A stretch of DNA of 64,000 bases from Streptomyces sp. NRRL S-118 (GCF_000716335.1 NZ_KL591012.1:6407-70406), one strand, 5' to 3'; positions 1 through 10,622 are shown, numbered from the stretch's first letter. Made by a program: numbers and translations. The notes: generated by a model from the letters alone, not told the origin.

Positions 1-2534
1 TCAACACGATGGTCGACCAGCTCTCGTCGTTCGCCGAGGAGGTCACGCGGGTGGCCCGCGAGGTGGGTACCGAGGGCATCCTCGGCGGCCAGGCCCGGGT
101 CCGGGACGTGGACGGCACCTGGCGCGACCTGACCGAGTCGGTGAACGAGATGGCCGGGAACCTGACGCGGCAGGTGCGCGCGATCGCGGCCGTCGCCACG
201 GCGGTGACCCGCGGTGACCTGAACCTGAAGATCGACGTCGATGCGGCGGGCGAGATCCAGGTCCTCCAGGACAACATCAACACGATGATCGCCAACCTGC
301 GCGACACCACCCTCGCCAACGAGGAGCAGGACTGGCTCAAGGGCAACCTGGCCCGGATCTCCGGTCTGATGCAGGGCCGGCGCGACCTCGACGACGTGGC
401 GTCGCTGATCATGAGCGAGCTGACCCCGGTGGTCTCGGCGCAGCACGGCGCGTTCTTCCTGGCGATGCCCACGGGCGGCGGCAACGAGATCGGGGCGGAC
501 GAGGACGGCTCGTACGTGCTGGTCATGCGCGGCAGCTACGGCTACTCGGCCGGGTCGATGCCCACGTCCTTCCGGCCGGGCGAGACGCTGATCGGTACGG
601 CCGCCGAGGAGAAGCGGACCATCCAGGTCAATGTGCCGCCCGGTTACCTCAAGATCTCGTCCGGGCTCGGGGAGGCCGCCCCGGCGCATGTGATCGTGCT
701 GCCAGTGCTCTTCGAGGGGAAGGTCCTCGGCGTGATCGAGCTGGCGTCGTTCCAGCCCTTCACGCAGATCCAGCGCGACTTCCTGAACCAGATCGCCGAG
801 ATGATCGCGACGAGCGTCAACACCATCAGCGTCAACACCAAGACCGAGGTGCTGCTCGAGCAGTCGCAGGAGCTGACGGAGCAGCTGCGGGAGCGTTCGG
901 CGGAACTGGAGAGCCGGCAGAAGGCGCTGCAGGACTCCAACGCCGAGCTGGAGGAGAAGGCCGAGCTGCTGGCGCAGCAGAACCGCGACATCGAGGTGAA
1001 GAACACCGAGATCGAGGAGGCGCGGCAGGTGCTGGAGGAGCGGGCCGAGCAGCTCGCCGTCTCCATGCGCTACAAGTCGGAGTTCCTGGCGAACATGTCG
1101 CACGAGCTGCGTACGCCGCTGAACTCGCTGCTCATCCTGGCGAAGCTGCTCGCGGACAACGCGGAGGGCAACCTGTCGCCGAAGCAGGTCGAGTTCGCCG
1201 AGACCATCCACGGTGCCGGTTCGGACCTGCTCCAGCTGATCAACGACATCCTCGACCTGTCGAAGGTCGAGGCGGGCAAGATGGACGTCAGCCCGACCCG
1301 GATCGCGCTGGTCCAGCTCGTCGACTACGTGGAGGCGACGTTCCGGCCGCTGACCGCCGAGAAGGGCCTGGACTTCTCCGTACGGGTGTCGCCGGAACTG
1401 CCGGCCACGCTCCACACCGACGAGCAGCGGCTGCTGCAGGTGCTGCGCAACCTGCTGTCGAACGCGGTGAAGTTCACCGACAGCGGGGCGGTGGAGCTGG
1501 TGATCCGGCCCGCCAGGGCGGACGTGCCGCAGTCGATCCGCGAGCAGTTGCTGGAGGCGGGTTCGCTGAGCGAGCCGGACGGCGACCTGATCGCGTTCTC
1601 GGTGACCGACACGGGGATCGGCATCGCCGCCAGCAAGATGCGGGTGATCTTCGAGGCGTTCAAGCAGGCGGACGGTACGACGAGCCGCAAGTACGGCGGT
1701 ACGGGTCTGGGGCTGTCGATCAGCCGGGAGATCGCGCGGCTGCTGGGCGGCGAGATCCACGCGGCGAGCGAGCCGGGCCGTGGCTCGACCTTCACGCTGT
1801 ACCTGCCGCTGCACCCCAGCGAGCTGCCGCCGCACGGGTACGGGCATCAGGGCTCGGGTGCGGAGCCCGGTGGCTCCGACGGCCAGGGGCCGGAGGGATT
1901 CGGCGAGGCGGCGCAGGACGGGCGCTCGGGCGGAGGGGCGCTGTTCCGGCATCGCCGCAGGGCGGTGGGCCGGGCGGAGCCGCGGGCGGCGCTGCCGGGC
2001 CGGACGGCGCAGCCGCAGGAGGCGCCTTCCCCGGCGGCCGGGGGGCAGCAGGCTTCGGGGGTGGCCGCGGGCCCGGCGGCCGGTGCGGCGTCCGGGGCGC
2101 AGGAGTGGCCGGGCGCCGGTCAGGAGGACGCGCACGCGCCGGGACACCGCTTCGCGTTCAACGGTGAGAAGGTGCTCATCGTCGACGACGACATCCGCAA
2201 CGTCTTCGCGCTCACCAGCGTCCTGGAGCAGCACGGGCTGGCGGTGCTGTACGCCGAGAACGGCCGTGAGGGCATCGAGGTGCTGGAGCAGCACGACGAC
2301 GCGGCGGTCGTCCTGATGGACATCATGATGCCGGAGATGGACGGATACGCGACGACGACGGCGATCCGGCGGATGCCGCAGTTCGCCGGCCTGCCGATCA
2401 TCGCGCTGACGGCGAAGGCGATGAAGGGCGACCGGGAGAAGGCCATCGAGTCCGGGGCGTCCGATTACGTTACGAAGCCGGTGGATCCGGATCATCTGCT
2501 CTCCGTGATGGAGCAGTGGATGCGCGGAGAGTGA
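1..2534 (+). CDS. osaA: Hybrid sensor histidine kinase, OsaA-like (5' end cut by window)
   Basis: The reading frame is open to the first base, so the true start lies upstream; the ATG at 9 is internal. Numbering from that Met, the visible part has HAMP-type repeats (to about 100), a GAF-like sensor (about 110-280), a Gln/Glu-rich coiled coil (about 285-355), a HisKA H-box [12 protein letters not shown] with His near 365, an HATPase domain (about 470-605; [13 protein letters not shown]), a Gly/Ala/Pro linker of about 100 residues, and a C-terminal receiver with phosphoacceptor Asp near 771 ([12 protein letters not shown]). It should pass phosphate from its own His to its own receiver and probably to the regulator just downstream. 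In S. coelicolor the equivalent pair (OsaA/OsaB, from memory) governs osmoadaptation. That the same signal is sensed here is inference; the hybrid-kinase call is firm. Confidence 0.9.
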   Translation, partial: NTMVDQLSSFAEEVTRVAREVGTEGILGGQARVRDVDGTWRDLTESVNEMAGNLTRQVRAIAAVATAVTRGDLNLKIDVDAAGEIQVLQDNINTMIANLRDTTLANEEQDWLKGNLARISGLMQGRRDLDDVASLIMSELTPVVSAQHGAFFLAMPTGGGNEIGADEDGSYVLVMRGSYGYSAGSMPTSFRPGETLIGTAAEEKRTIQVNVPPGYLKISSGLGEAAPAHVIVLPVLFEGKVLGVIELASFQPFTQIQRDFLNQIAEMIATSVNTISVNTKTEVLLEQSQELTEQLRERSAELESRQKALQDSNAELEEKAELLAQQNRDIEVKNTEIEEARQVLEERAEQLAVSMRYKSEFLANMSHELRTPLNSLLILAKLLADNAEGNLSPKQVEFAETIHGAGSDLLQLINDILDLSKVEAGKMDVSPTRIALVQLVDYVEATFRPLTAEKGLDFSVRVSPELPATLHTDEQRLLQVLRNLLSNAVKFTDSGAVELVIRPARADVPQSIREQLLEAGSLSEPDGDLIAFSVTDTGIGIAASKMRVIFEAFKQADGTTSRKYGGTGLGLSISREIARLLGGEIHAASEPGRGSTFTLYLPLHPSELPPHGYGHQGSGAEPGGSDGQGPEGFGEAAQDGRSGGGALFRHRRRAVGRAEPRAALPGRTAQPQEAPSPAAGGQQASGVAAGPAAGAASGAQEWPGAGQEDAHAPGHRFAFNGEKVLIVDDDIRNVFALTSVLEQHGLAVLYAENGREGIEVLEQHDDAAVVLMDIMMPEMDGYATTTAIRRMPQFAGLPIIALTAKAMKGDREKAIESGASDYVTKPVDPDHLLSVMEQWMRGE

Positions 2535-2778
2535 TCGGGTGCTGCACGGATGACGGCGAGTTGTTGACTGACTGTGGTCGAAGGCGTGTGAGAGGGCGGC
2601 GTACGGGGAACCTTCTGGTCTCCCACCGCGTTTCTGCTATGTGCACAGTGACATCGCGGTGACAGGGTGTGGCGACAGGCGGGGTGCGGCTACCATGACC
2701 GGCACAAGGACGGACGGCGCAAGGGAGTCGTCCCCTGGGGCGGCGCCCGGCCAACTGCCGGGGCGAGGAGGACGGGCC

Positions 2779-3462
2779 ATGGTGCAGAAGGCCAAGATCC
2801 TCCTGGTCGATGACCGACCGGAGAATCTGCTGGCGCTGGAGGCCATCCTCTCTGCGCTCGATCAGACGCTGGTCCGGGCATCGTCAGGGGAGGAAGCGCT
2901 CAAGGCGCTGCTGACGGACGACTTCGCGGTCATTCTGCTGGATGTCCAGATGCCGGGAATGGACGGTTTCGAGACCGCCGCGCACATCAAGCGTCGGGAA
3001 CGGACGCGGGACATCCCGATCATCTTCCTCACCGCGATCAACCACGGCCCGCACCACACCTTCCGCGGGTACGCGGCCGGGGCCGTCGACTACATCTCCA
3101 AGCCGTTCGACCCCTGGGTGCTGCGCGCCAAGGTCTCGGTCTTCGTCGAGCTGTACATGAAGAACTGTCAGCTGCGCGAGCAGGCGGCGCTGCTGCGGCT
3201 CCAGCTCGAAGGCGGCCAGGGCGGCCAGGACGGCGCGGCCCGTGAGTCCGCTGGTCTGCTCGCCGAGCTCTCCGCCCGCCTCGCCGCGGTCGAGGAGCAG
3301 GCCGAGGCCCTCTCCAAGCAGCTCGACGACGAGTCGGCGGACGCCGCGGCCGTCGCCACCGCCGCGCACCTGGAGCGCAAACTCACCGGACTGCGCCGGG
3401 CGCTGGACGCCCTGGAGCCCGGCAGCGGAGGGGGCTCGCCCGGCCTTCCCGTACAGGGCTGA
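2779..3462 (+). CDS. osaB: Response regulator with coiled-coil output, OsaB-like
   Basis: A receiver domain (residues 1-125; KILLVDD at the start, phosphoacceptor in ILLDVQMPGMDG, conserved Lys in YISKPFDP) is followed not by a DNA-binding domain but by a Glu/Gln/Ala-rich coiled coil and a Gly-rich tail, 227 aa in all. The ATG at 2779 is chosen because GGCGAGGAGGAC lies just upstream and the protein then begins directly at the receiver; longer in-frame starts add only low-complexity sequence. It lies about 240 nt after the hybrid kinase and is its likely partner. In S. coelicolor osaB is needed for growth and development at high osmolarity (recalled). With no DNA-binding domain, output is probably through protein contact. 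Confidence 0.88.
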   Translation: MVQKAKILLVDDRPENLLALEAILSALDQTLVRASSGEEALKALLTDDFAVILLDVQMPGMDGFETAAHIKRRERTRDIPIIFLTAINHGPHHTFRGYAAGAVDYISKPFDPWVLRAKVSVFVELYMKNCQLREQAALLRLQLEGGQGGQDGAARESAGLLAELSARLAAVEEQAEALSKQLDDESADAAAVATAAHLERKLTGLRRALDALEPGSGGGSPGLPVQG

Positions 3463-3475
3463 CGCGCTGTCCGCC

Positions 3476-3488
3476 TGACGGGCCGTCA
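3476..3488. terminator. Short 6-bp stem TGACGG-G-CCGTCA after osaB
   Basis: A compact inverted repeat starts 14 nt after the osaB stop. The same 13-mer recurs at 12669-12681, right after nei2. The position after 3' ends suggests a weak terminator or mRNA 3' stabiliser; there is no T tract. Confidence 0.35.
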
Positions 3489-3654
3489 GTGACTCCGCCG
3501 CCGGTACGACGTACCGTCGGTGCCTCCTCGGTCACCGTGGGGGCGGCCACCCGGCTCACGGCCCTCGTTGAGCCGTCGTCAGTTTGCGGTGACCGCGCGG
3601 ACGACACGAACGGGTGAAGCGGTAGGCACACGTGTCCACCGCGTCCCACACCGG

Positions 3655-3660
3655 TAATCT
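3655..3660 (+). promoter_or_regulatory. -10 box TAATCT of a probable leaderless ftsK promoter
   Basis: TAATCT ends exactly 7 nt before the ATG at 3668, which puts the expected transcription start on or next to the A of ATG. There is no Shine-Dalgarno sequence before this ATG, so both signs agree on a leaderless mRNA. A -35 match is weak. Confidence 0.55.
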
Positions 3661-3667
3661 CACCCCC

Positions 3668-6511
3668 ATGGCCTCACGTACGTCCGGCAAGGGTCCCCAC
3701 GGCACGGCGGGCACCGCGAAGCCGCGCGCCGCCGGCCGTACGACAGGCGCCGCCGGCGCCGCGAAGAAGGCGGCACCCGCCAAGCCACCCGTCAAGAGGG
3801 CCGCGCCTGCCGCCAGGAAGGCCGCGGCGAAGAAGGTCCCCGCCAAGAAGGCCGCCGCCAGGAAGGCGGCGGCCGGCGCCAAGGGCGCGTCGAAGGCGGC
3901 ACCGTCCCCCACCGGGGGGCTGTACCGGCTCGTCCGCGCCCTGTGGCTCGGCCTCGCCCACGCGGTCGGCGCGATGTTCCGCGGCATAGGGCGCGGCGCC
4001 AAGGGGCTCGACCCCGCGCACCGCAAGGACGGGCTGGCGCTGCTCCTCCTCGGCATCGCCCTGATCGTCGCCGCCGGCACCTGGGCCAACCTCCGCGGCC
4101 CGGTCGGCGACCTCGTCGAGATGCTGGTGACCGGCGCGTTCGGGCGGCTCGACCTCCTCGTACCGCTGCTGGTCGGCGCCGTCGCGGTCCGCCTCATCCT
4201 CCACCCCGAGAAACCTGAGGCCAACGGGCGGATCGTCATCGGCTTGTCCGCCCTCGTCATCGGCGTGCTGGGGCAGGTGCACATCGCGTGCGGCTCGCCC
4301 GGCCGCGACCAGGGCAGCGAGGCGGTGCGGGACGCGGGCGGCCTGATCGGCTGGAGCGCCTCCAAGCCGCTGGTCTTCATGATGGGGGAGGTCCTCGCCG
4401 TCCCCCTGCTGGTGCTGCTCACCGTCTTCGGGCTGCTCGTGGTCACGGCGACGCCCGTCTACGCCATCCCGCAGCGGCTGCGTGCGCTCGGGACCCGTCT
4501 CGGGCTGCTCGAACCCGGGGCCGTCGGCCCCGGGGAGGACGACGAGCGCTACGACGAGCAGTGGCGGGAGGCGCTGCCCGCCCGGAGGCGCGGGGCGGTG
4601 CCGCCCGCCGGTGCGTACGACGCCCACGGCCCGGAGCAGGCCGAGGAGGAGGCGCTCACCCGCCGCAGGCGGCCGCGGAGGACGGCGGCCGTCCCCGAGC
4701 CGGACTTCGACCGGCCCAGGGACGCGGTCGACATCGCGGCGGCGGCCGCGGCCGCGCTCGACGGCGCCGTACTGAACGGCATGCCGCCCTCGCCGGTGGT
4801 CGCCGACCTGACCCGGGAGGTCACGGCCGACCGGAAGCGCGACGCACGGGACGCCCGCGACGCACGGGACACCGGGGAGAGCGCCGCGCCCGTCCCGCCC
4901 GCGCGGGACGCCGTGCAGCCCGGCCGCCGGGCGGGAGCCTCCTCCGGCCAGGTCCCGGACCTCACCAAGGCCGCGCCCGTGCGGGACGAGGGGCAGTCCC
5001 TGCCGCCGCGTGCCGAGCAGCTCCAGCTCGCCGGGGACATCACCTACGTCCTGCCCTCGCTCGACCTGCTGGAGCGCGGCGGCCCGGGCAAGACCCGCAG
5101 CGCCGCCAACGACGCGATCGTCGCCGCGCTGACCAACGTCTTCTCCGAGTTCAAGGTGGACGCGGCCGTCACCGGCTTCACCCGCGGGCCGACGGTCACG
5201 CGGTACGAGGTGGAGCTCGGCCCGGCCGTGAAGGTCGAGCGGATCACGGCGCTGACCAAGAACATCGCCTACGCCGTCGCCAGCCCCGACGTCCGGATCA
5301 TCTCGCCGATCCCCGGCAAGTCGGCCGTCGGCATCGAGATCCCGAACACCGACCGCGAGATGGTCAAGGTCGGTGACGTCCTGCGCCTCGCCGACGCCGC
5401 CGAGGACGACCACCCGATGCTGGTCGCGCTCGGCAAGGACGTCGAGGGCGGCTACGTGATGGCCAACCTGGCGAAGATGCCGCACGTGCTCGTCGCCGGT
5501 GCCACCGGGTCCGGCAAGTCGTCGTGCATCAACTGCCTGATCACCTCGGTGATGATAAGGGCGACCCCCGAGGACGTACGGATGGTGCTGGTCGACCCCA
5601 AGCGCGTCGAACTCACCGCCTACGAAGGCATTCCGCACCTCATCACGCCCATCATCACCAACCCCAAGCGGGCGGCCGAAGCGCTCCAGTGGGTCGTGCG
5701 CGAGATGGACCTGCGCTACGACGACCTGGCGGCGTACGGCTTCCGGCACATCGACGACTTCAACGCCGCCGTACGGGCCGGAAAGGTCAAGCAGCCCGAG
5801 GGCAGCGAGCGCGAGCTCCAGCCGTACCCGTACCTGCTGGTCATCGTCGACGAGCTCGCGGACCTGATGATGGTCGCGCCGCGGGACGTCGAGGACGCCA
5901 TCGTCCGCATCACGCAGCTGGCCCGCGCGGCCGGCATCCACCTGGTGCTGGCCACCCAGCGGCCGTCCGTGGACGTCGTCACCGGACTCATCAAGGCGAA
6001 CGTGCCCTCGCGGCTCGCCTTCGCCACCTCGTCGCTCGCCGACAGCCGGGTCATCCTGGACCAGCCGGGCGCGGAGAAGCTCATCGGCAAGGGCGACGGC
6101 CTCTTCCTGCCGATGGGGGCGAACAAACCCGTCCGCATGCAGGGCGCCTTCGTCACCGAGGAGGAGGTCCAGGCGGTCGTCCAGCACTGCAAGGACCAGA
6201 TGGCGCCGGTCTTCCGCGACGACGTCACGGTGGGATCCCAGAAGAAGAAGGAGATCGACGAGGACATCGGCGACGACCTCGACCTGCTGTGCCAGGCCGC
6301 CGAACTGGTCGTCACCACGCAGTTCGGTTCCACCTCGATGCTCCAGCGCAAGCTGCGCGTGGGCTTCGCCAAGGCCGGCCGGCTGATGGACCTGATGGAG
6401 TCGCGCAACATCGTCGGGCCGAGCGAGGGGTCCAAGGCACGGGACGTCCTTGTCAAACCGGATGAGCTGGATGGAGTACTCGCACTGATCCGGGGGGAGT
6501 CGGAGGGGTAG
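3668..6511 (+). CDS. ftsK: DNA translocase FtsK
   Basis: Septum-anchored, ATP-driven DNA pump that clears chromosomes from closing sporulation septa. The 947-aa protein has an Ala/Lys/Arg-rich N-terminal tail (about 1-90), a block of hydrophobic membrane segments (about 120-270), a long charged linker, the FtsK core with Walker A GATGSGKSS near residue 611 and Walker B VIVDELADLMMV, and a C-terminal gamma-type winged-helix domain (about 870-940; VTTQFGSTSMLQRKLRVGF) of the kind that reads polar DNA motifs. ATG 3668 is preferred over the upstream GTG at 3632 because a -10 box sits 7 nt before it. Gene order (osaB, ftsK, RodZ-like HTH gene) is usual in Streptomyces. Confidence 0.95.
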   Translation: MASRTSGKGPHGTAGTAKPRAAGRTTGAAGAAKKAAPAKPPVKRAAPAARKAAAKKVPAKKAAARKAAAGAKGASKAAPSPTGGLYRLVRALWLGLAHAVGAMFRGIGRGAKGLDPAHRKDGLALLLLGIALIVAAGTWANLRGPVGDLVEMLVTGAFGRLDLLVPLLVGAVAVRLILHPEKPEANGRIVIGLSALVIGVLGQVHIACGSPGRDQGSEAVRDAGGLIGWSASKPLVFMMGEVLAVPLLVLLTVFGLLVVTATPVYAIPQRLRALGTRLGLLEPGAVGPGEDDERYDEQWREALPARRRGAVPPAGAYDAHGPEQAEEEALTRRRRPRRTAAVPEPDFDRPRDAVDIAAAAAAALDGAVLNGMPPSPVVADLTREVTADRKRDARDARDARDTGESAAPVPPARDAVQPGRRAGASSGQVPDLTKAAPVRDEGQSLPPRAEQLQLAGDITYVLPSLDLLERGGPGKTRSAANDAIVAALTNVFSEFKVDAAVTGFTRGPTVTRYEVELGPAVKVERITALTKNIAYAVASPDVRIISPIPGKSAVGIEIPNTDREMVKVGDVLRLADAAEDDHPMLVALGKDVEGGYVMANLAKMPHVLVAGATGSGKSSCINCLITSVMIRATPEDVRMVLVDPKRVELTAYEGIPHLITPIITNPKRAAEALQWVVREMDLRYDDLAAYGFRHIDDFNAAVRAGKVKQPEGSERELQPYPYLLVIVDELADLMMVAPRDVEDAIVRITQLARAAGIHLVLATQRPSVDVVTGLIKANVPSRLAFATSSLADSRVILDQPGAEKLIGKGDGLFLPMGANKPVRMQGAFVTEEEVQAVVQHCKDQMAPVFRDDVTVGSQKKKEIDEDIGDDLDLLCQAAELVVTTQFGSTSMLQRKLRVGFAKAGRLMDLMESRNIVGPSEGSKARDVLVKPDELDGVLALIRGESEG

Positions 6512-6705
6512 GTATCCGCCGTCCGAGTCCTGATGGAGTCTCACTCGTAAGGGGATCGTGAGCAACCGTTTCCCCGCGTCGTACGTCAAGTTGGGAAGAG
6601 AGACGGACAATGGATCTCCTGCCCGTCCCGTCCTTCGGGCGCACGGCCATTCCTATGGCGTACAAACTGCGTCCGCCCGGTTGCTTAACCCTTTCGTACC
6701 ACCCA

Positions 6706-6711
6706 TAGACT
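6706..6711 (+). promoter_or_regulatory. -10 box TAGACT upstream of the RodZ-like gene
   Basis: TAGACT is preceded by TTGCTT (6681-6686) at 19-bp spacing, a reasonable housekeeping-sigma promoter for the gene starting at 6752. The leader would be about 35 nt and includes GAAAGG as ribosome site. Confidence 0.45.
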
Positions 6712-6751
6712 GAACCTCCAGCAGGTGGTTACACGCTCGAAAGGCGCCCTC

Positions 6752-7663
6752 GTGTCCATCGGCAAATCCCCCGAAGACGACCGGCCTTCGCCCCCTTCGT
6801 CCGTTCCGTCCGGACCCTCGGATACGCCCGAGGGCACCGGGACGCCGACCCCTTCGGACGCTTCCGGCCCCGCGGGACCGGAGGCGGACCGCCCCTCGAT
6901 CGGCCGCGTCCTCCAGCAGGCCCGTGTCGACAGGGGGCTGACCGTCGAGGAGGTCAGCACCTCCACGCGCGTGCGCATCCCGATCGTGCACGCCATCGAG
7001 GAGGACGACTACTCACGGTGCGGCGGCGACGTCTACGCCCGGGGGCACATCCGTATGCTCGCGCGTGCCGTCGGCCTCGATCCGGTCCGCCTGGTCGAGC
7101 AGTACGACGCCGAGCACGGCGGCCGGCCCTCGCCGACGCCCGCCGCGCCGCTCTTCGAGGCCGAACGCATCCGCCCCGACCGGCGGCGCCCCAACTGGAC
7201 CGCCGCCATGGTCGCCGCCATCGTCGCCGTGATCGGCTTCGTCGGCTTCACGATGTTCAACGGCGACGACAGCGCCTCCACCACCACGCACGTCGCGGAA
7301 GGCCCGGCCCCCGCCCAGAAGCCGGTCCCGAAGCCGAAGCCGCCCAAGCCGGTCGTCCCGCCGCCCGCGCCGTCCGAGAGCGCGATCGCGGCCGTCCCGA
7401 AGGACAAGGTCACCGTCAGGCTCACCGCGACCGACGACAAGAGCTGGATCTCCGCCAAGGCCAGCGACGGCAAGCTGCTCTTCGACGGGCTTCTCCTGGA
7501 AGGCGACTCCAAGACCTTCCAGGACGACGAGAAGATCGATCTCATCCTGGGCAACGCCGGGGCGATCGAGCTCTTCGTGAACGGCAAGAAGGTCGACGAG
7601 AAGTTCGAGGCCGGGCAGGTCGAGCGCCTGTCGTACACGAAGGGCGATCCCCAGGTCGGGTGA
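6752..7663 (+). CDS. RodZ-like membrane protein with cytoplasmic HTH
   Basis: The 303-aa protein has a disordered Ser/Pro/Asp N-terminus, a helix-turn-helix of the HTH_25 (Cro/C1-like) type at about 48-115 (SIGRVLQQARVDRGLTVEEV), one transmembrane helix at about 150-169, a Pro/Lys linker, and a C-terminal beta-rich DUF4115-type domain (about 215-300). This is the layout of RodZ, which couples MreB-type cytoskeleton to the membrane; in Streptomyces the role is not established, so no symbol is given. GTG 6752 is chosen because GAAAGG sits 7 nt upstream. It lies between ftsK and rimO and is likely transcribed alone from the promoter at 6706. Confidence 0.85.
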   Translation: MSIGKSPEDDRPSPPSSVPSGPSDTPEGTGTPTPSDASGPAGPEADRPSIGRVLQQARVDRGLTVEEVSTSTRVRIPIVHAIEEDDYSRCGGDVYARGHIRMLARAVGLDPVRLVEQYDAEHGGRPSPTPAAPLFEAERIRPDRRRPNWTAAMVAAIVAVIGFVGFTMFNGDDSASTTTHVAEGPAPAQKPVPKPKPPKPVVPPPAPSESAIAAVPKDKVTVRLTATDDKSWISAKASDGKLLFDGLLLEGDSKTFQDDEKIDLILGNAGAIELFVNGKKVDEKFEAGQVERLSYTKGDPQVG

Positions 7664-7779
7664 CGCCGGCAGGACCGCCGGGCGGGCCCGTAGGGCGCTG
7701 CGGGCCGCCTGCCGGGCATCGGGGACAGGGCGGCGGAGCCCCGCAAAAGGGTGGCGCCGGGGGCATGGCCGGGACGAAG

Positions 7780-7785
7780 TAGTCT
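7780..7785 (+). promoter_or_regulatory. -10 box TAGTCT of a probable leaderless rimO promoter
   Basis: TAGTCT is followed by 7 nt and then the ATG of rimO at 7793, with no ribosome-binding sequence between. This is the leaderless arrangement; it would drive the overlapping rimO-pgsA-cinA set. Confidence 0.55.
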
Positions 7786-7792
7786 TGAGTCC

Positions 7793-9274
7793 ATGCCCGA
7801 ACGCCGTACCGTCGCCCTTGTCACTCTTGGCTGCGCCCGTAACGAGGTGGACTCGGAGGAGCTCGCAGGCCGCTTGGCAGCGGACGGCTGGGAGCTCGTC
7901 CAGGACGCCGCCGACGCGGATGTCGCGGTCGTCAACACCTGTGGGTTCGTCGAGGCCGCCAAGAAGGACTCCGTCGACGCCCTGCTGGAAGCCAATGATC
8001 TGAAGGACCACGGCAGGACCCAGGCCGTCGTCGCGGTCGGCTGCATGGCCGAGCGGTACGGCAAGGAGCTCGCCGAGGCGCTGCCCGAGGCCGACGGTGT
8101 GCTCGGCTTCGACGACTACGCCGACATCTCCGGCCGCCTCCAGACCATCCTGAGCGGTGGCAGCGTCGAGGCGCACACCCCGCGCGACCGGCGCAAGCTG
8201 CTGCCGCTGAGCCCCGTACAGCGCCAGGAGGCGGCCGCCGGGATCGCCCTGCCCGGTCACGCGCAGGAGCCCGCCCCCGCCCCGGAGGACCTGCCCGAGG
8301 GCCTCGCACCGGCCTCCGGCCCGCGCGCCCCGCTGCGCCGCCGGCTGGACCGCAGCCCGGTCGCCTCGGTGAAGCTCGCCTCCGGCTGCGACCGGCGCTG
8401 CTCCTTCTGCGCCATCCCGTCCTTCCGCGGCTCCTTCGTCTCGCGCCGACCCTCCGACGTCCTCGGCGAGACCCGCTGGCTCGCCGAGCAGGGCGTCAAG
8501 GAGATCATGCTGGTCTCCGAGAACAACACCTCGTACGGCAAGGACCTGGGCGACATCCGGTTGCTGGAGACCCTGCTGCCGGAGCTGGCGGCGGTCGACG
8601 GCATCGAGCGCGTACGCGTCAGCTACCTGCAGCCCGCCGAGATGCGCCCCGGACTCATCGACGTCCTGACGTCCACCGAGAAGGTCGCGCCCTACTTCGA
8701 CCTGTCCTTCCAGCACTCGGCGCCGGGTGTGCTGCGCGCCATGCGCCGCTTCGGCGACACCGACCGGTTCCTGGAGCTGCTGGACACCATCCGCGGCAAG
8801 GCGCCGCAGGCCGGTGTGCGCTCCAACTTCATCGTGGGCTTCCCCGGTGAGACCGAGGAGGACTTCGCCGAGCTGGAACGCTTCCTCACGCACGCCCGCC
8901 TCGACGCCATCGGCGTGTTCGGCTACTCGGACGAGGACGGCACGGAGGCCGCCACGTACGAGGACAAGCTCGACCAGGACGTCGTCGACGCCCGGCTCGC
9001 CCATCTCACCCGGCTCGCCGACGAGCTCACCGCGCAGCGCGCGGAGGAGCGGATCGGCGAGACGATGGAGGTACTGGTCGAGTCGGTCGACGCGTCGCCG
9101 GACGGTGACGGTGCCGTCGGCCGGGGCCCGAACCAGGCGCCCGAGACCGACGGTCAGGTCGTCTTCACGACGACCGAGGGCCTCAAGCCGGGCCGTATGG
9201 TCACGGCGAAGGTCGTCGGGACCGAGGGCGTCGACCTGATCGCCGAGTGTCTTTTCGAGGAGGCGGGCAGATGA
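7793..9274 (+). CDS. rimO: Ribosomal protein S12 methylthiotransferase RimO
   Basis: Radical-SAM enzyme that methylthiolates the conserved Asp of ribosomal protein S12 (beta-methylthio-Asp), using two 4Fe-4S clusters. The 493-aa protein starts with the methylthiotransferase domain ([13 protein letters not shown]; further cluster Cys in VVNTCGF and VGCMAERYG), then the radical-SAM motif with Cys199, Cys203 and Cys206 ([13 protein letters not shown]), and ends with a TRAM-type RNA-binding domain. [11 protein letters not shown] and the S12-type core separate it from MiaB, which is present elsewhere in the window (38425). A Pro/Ala-rich insert at about 150-185 is longer than in enteric RimO. The stop overlaps the pgsA start (ATGA), so the two are translationally coupled. 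Confidence 0.95.
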   Translation: MPERRTVALVTLGCARNEVDSEELAGRLAADGWELVQDAADADVAVVNTCGFVEAAKKDSVDALLEANDLKDHGRTQAVVAVGCMAERYGKELAEALPEADGVLGFDDYADISGRLQTILSGGSVEAHTPRDRRKLLPLSPVQRQEAAAGIALPGHAQEPAPAPEDLPEGLAPASGPRAPLRRRLDRSPVASVKLASGCDRRCSFCAIPSFRGSFVSRRPSDVLGETRWLAEQGVKEIMLVSENNTSYGKDLGDIRLLETLLPELAAVDGIERVRVSYLQPAEMRPGLIDVLTSTEKVAPYFDLSFQHSAPGVLRAMRRFGDTDRFLELLDTIRGKAPQAGVRSNFIVGFPGETEEDFAELERFLTHARLDAIGVFGYSDEDGTEAATYEDKLDQDVVDARLAHLTRLADELTAQRAEERIGETMEVLVESVDASPDGDGAVGRGPNQAPETDGQVVFTTTEGLKPGRMVTAKVVGTEGVDLIAECLFEEAGR

Positions 9275-10104
9275 CCGGAGTCCCGGCATCCGCCGCGGGC
9301 GGTGCGGGCAGGCCGACGCCGCCCGGCGGCAAGCTGGGCGCTGCGGCCGTCAACCAGGCCAGCCTCTGGAACATCGCCAATATCCTGACCATGGTGCGGC
9401 TGGTGCTCGTGCCGGCCTTCGTGGTGCTGATGCTCCAGGACGGCGGGTACGACCCCGCCTGGCGTGCCTGGGCGTGGGCGGCCTTCGCCGTCGCCATGAT
9501 CACGGACGTGTTCGACGGCCATCTGGCCCGGGCGTACAACCTGGTCACCGACTTCGGCAAGATCGCCGATCCGATCGCCGACAAGGCGATCATGGCTGCC
9601 GGACTGGTGTGCCTGTCGGCGCTGGGGGACCTGCCCTGGTGGGTCACGGGTGTGATCCTCTTCCGCGAGCTGGGCATCACGCTGATGCGGTTCTGGGTCA
9701 TCCGGCACGGGGTCATCCCCGCCAGCCGCGGCGGCAAGATGAAGACGCTGGCGCAGGGCACCGCGGTCGGTATGTACGTGCTCATGCTGACGGGGCCGCT
9801 GGCGACCCTCCGCTTCTGGGTGATGGCGCTGGCCGTCGTGTTGACGGTCGTCACGGGTCTCGACTACGTGCGGCAAGCGGTGGTGCTGCGCCGCCGCGGC
9901 CTTGCGGCCGAGCGGGCACGGCTCGTCGCGGACCACGCCGGGCAGGCCGCCGCCGAGGTCGCCGGAGCCGGCGCGGGCGGTGCCGGTGGAGCTGCGGCCG
10001 GGCCGGCGCAGGCCGGAGCGCCGCAGTCCGGATCGGCGTCGGAGGCCGCTGCGCGGTCCGAGACGGGAACCGGGGCGGAGCGTGGATCGGAGGCGGGGCG
10101 ATGA
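9271..10104 (+). CDS. pgsA: CDP-diacylglycerol-glycerol-3-phosphate 3-phosphatidyltransferase
   Basis: Makes phosphatidylglycerol phosphate, the committed step to phosphatidylglycerol and cardiolipin, in the membrane. The CDP-alcohol phosphotransferase signature is complete: D-x2-D-G-x2-A-R-x8-G-x3-D-x3-D, seen as DVFDGHLAR followed by GKIADPIAD. Several hydrophobic helices surround it. The enzyme core ends near residue 205; the last 70 or so residues are a Gly/Ala/Ser/Glu-rich tail not found in typical PgsA of about 190 aa. ATG 9271 overlaps the rimO stop and has GAGGAGGCGGG upstream. The stop overlaps the next ATG. A second CDP-alcohol transferase specificity cannot be excluded from sequence alone. 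Confidence 0.88.
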   Translation: MTGVPASAAGGAGRPTPPGGKLGAAAVNQASLWNIANILTMVRLVLVPAFVVLMLQDGGYDPAWRAWAWAAFAVAMITDVFDGHLARAYNLVTDFGKIADPIADKAIMAAGLVCLSALGDLPWWVTGVILFRELGITLMRFWVIRHGVIPASRGGKMKTLAQGTAVGMYVLMLTGPLATLRFWVMALAVVLTVVTGLDYVRQAVVLRRRGLAAERARLVADHAGQAAAEVAGAGAGGAGGAAAGPAQAGAPQSGSASEAAARSETGTGAERGSEAGR

Positions 10105-10622
10105 ACCCTGCCGAGCGCGCGCTCATGCTGCTTGCGGAGCGTGACCAGACGGTGGCGGTGGCGGAGTCCCTCACGGGTGGACTGGTCGCCGCCGAGCTGA
10201 CGTCGGTACCGGGCGCCTCACGGTCCTTCCGCGGGTCGGTCACGGCGTACGCCACGGAGCTGAAGCGGGACCTGCTGGGCGTCGACCGGGCCCTTCTGGA
10301 GGACCGGGGGGCGGTCGATCCGGACGTGGCGCTGCAGATGGCGGCGGGTGTGCGCACCCGGCTGCGGGCCGGCTGGGGGGTCGCGACCACGGGCGTCGCG
10401 GGGCCCGAGCCGCAGGACGGACAGCCGGTCGGAACGGTGTTCGTGGCCGTCTGCGGGCCCTCCGGCGGGCCGCTCGGGGATGGGAAAGTCGTCGCCCTGC
10501 GATTGAACGGCGACCGCGCGGAAATCCGTAGAGAGAGTGTACGGAGCGTGCTGGAACTGCTCGCGGACGAACTCTCGGAGAATGCGCGGGCACAGGATAC
10601 GGAACAGAACGGGGGGAATTGA
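10101..10622 (+). CDS. cinA: CinA C-terminal family protein (nicotinamide-nucleotide amidase)
   Basis: A 173-aa stand-alone CinA C-terminal (PncC-like) domain, which in characterised members deamidates nicotinamide mononucleotide for NAD recycling. The family signature VAESLTGGLVAAELTSVPGAS is present near the N-terminus, and TTGVAGPEPQDGQPVGTVFV carries the GxAGP loop near residues 95-115. ATG 10101 overlaps the pgsA stop and has GGAGGCGGGG upstream, so it is the third gene of a coupled rimO-pgsA-cinA operon. The N-terminal molybdopterin-binding half of full-length CinA is absent, which is normal for this subfamily. The last 20 residues are charged and unstructured. Confidence 0.9.
   Translation: MNPAERALMLLAERDQTVAVAESLTGGLVAAELTSVPGASRSFRGSVTAYATELKRDLLGVDRALLEDRGAVDPDVALQMAAGVRTRLRAGWGVATTGVAGPEPQDGQPVGTVFVAVCGPSGGPLGDGKVVALRLNGDRAEIRRESVRSVLELLADELSENARAQDTEQNGGN

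Noticed and set aside
3674..6610. Long open frame on the minus strand opposite ftsK
   Set aside because: It is an Asp/Arg/His-rich shadow of ftsK produced by the G/C third-position bias; no ribosome site or family motif.
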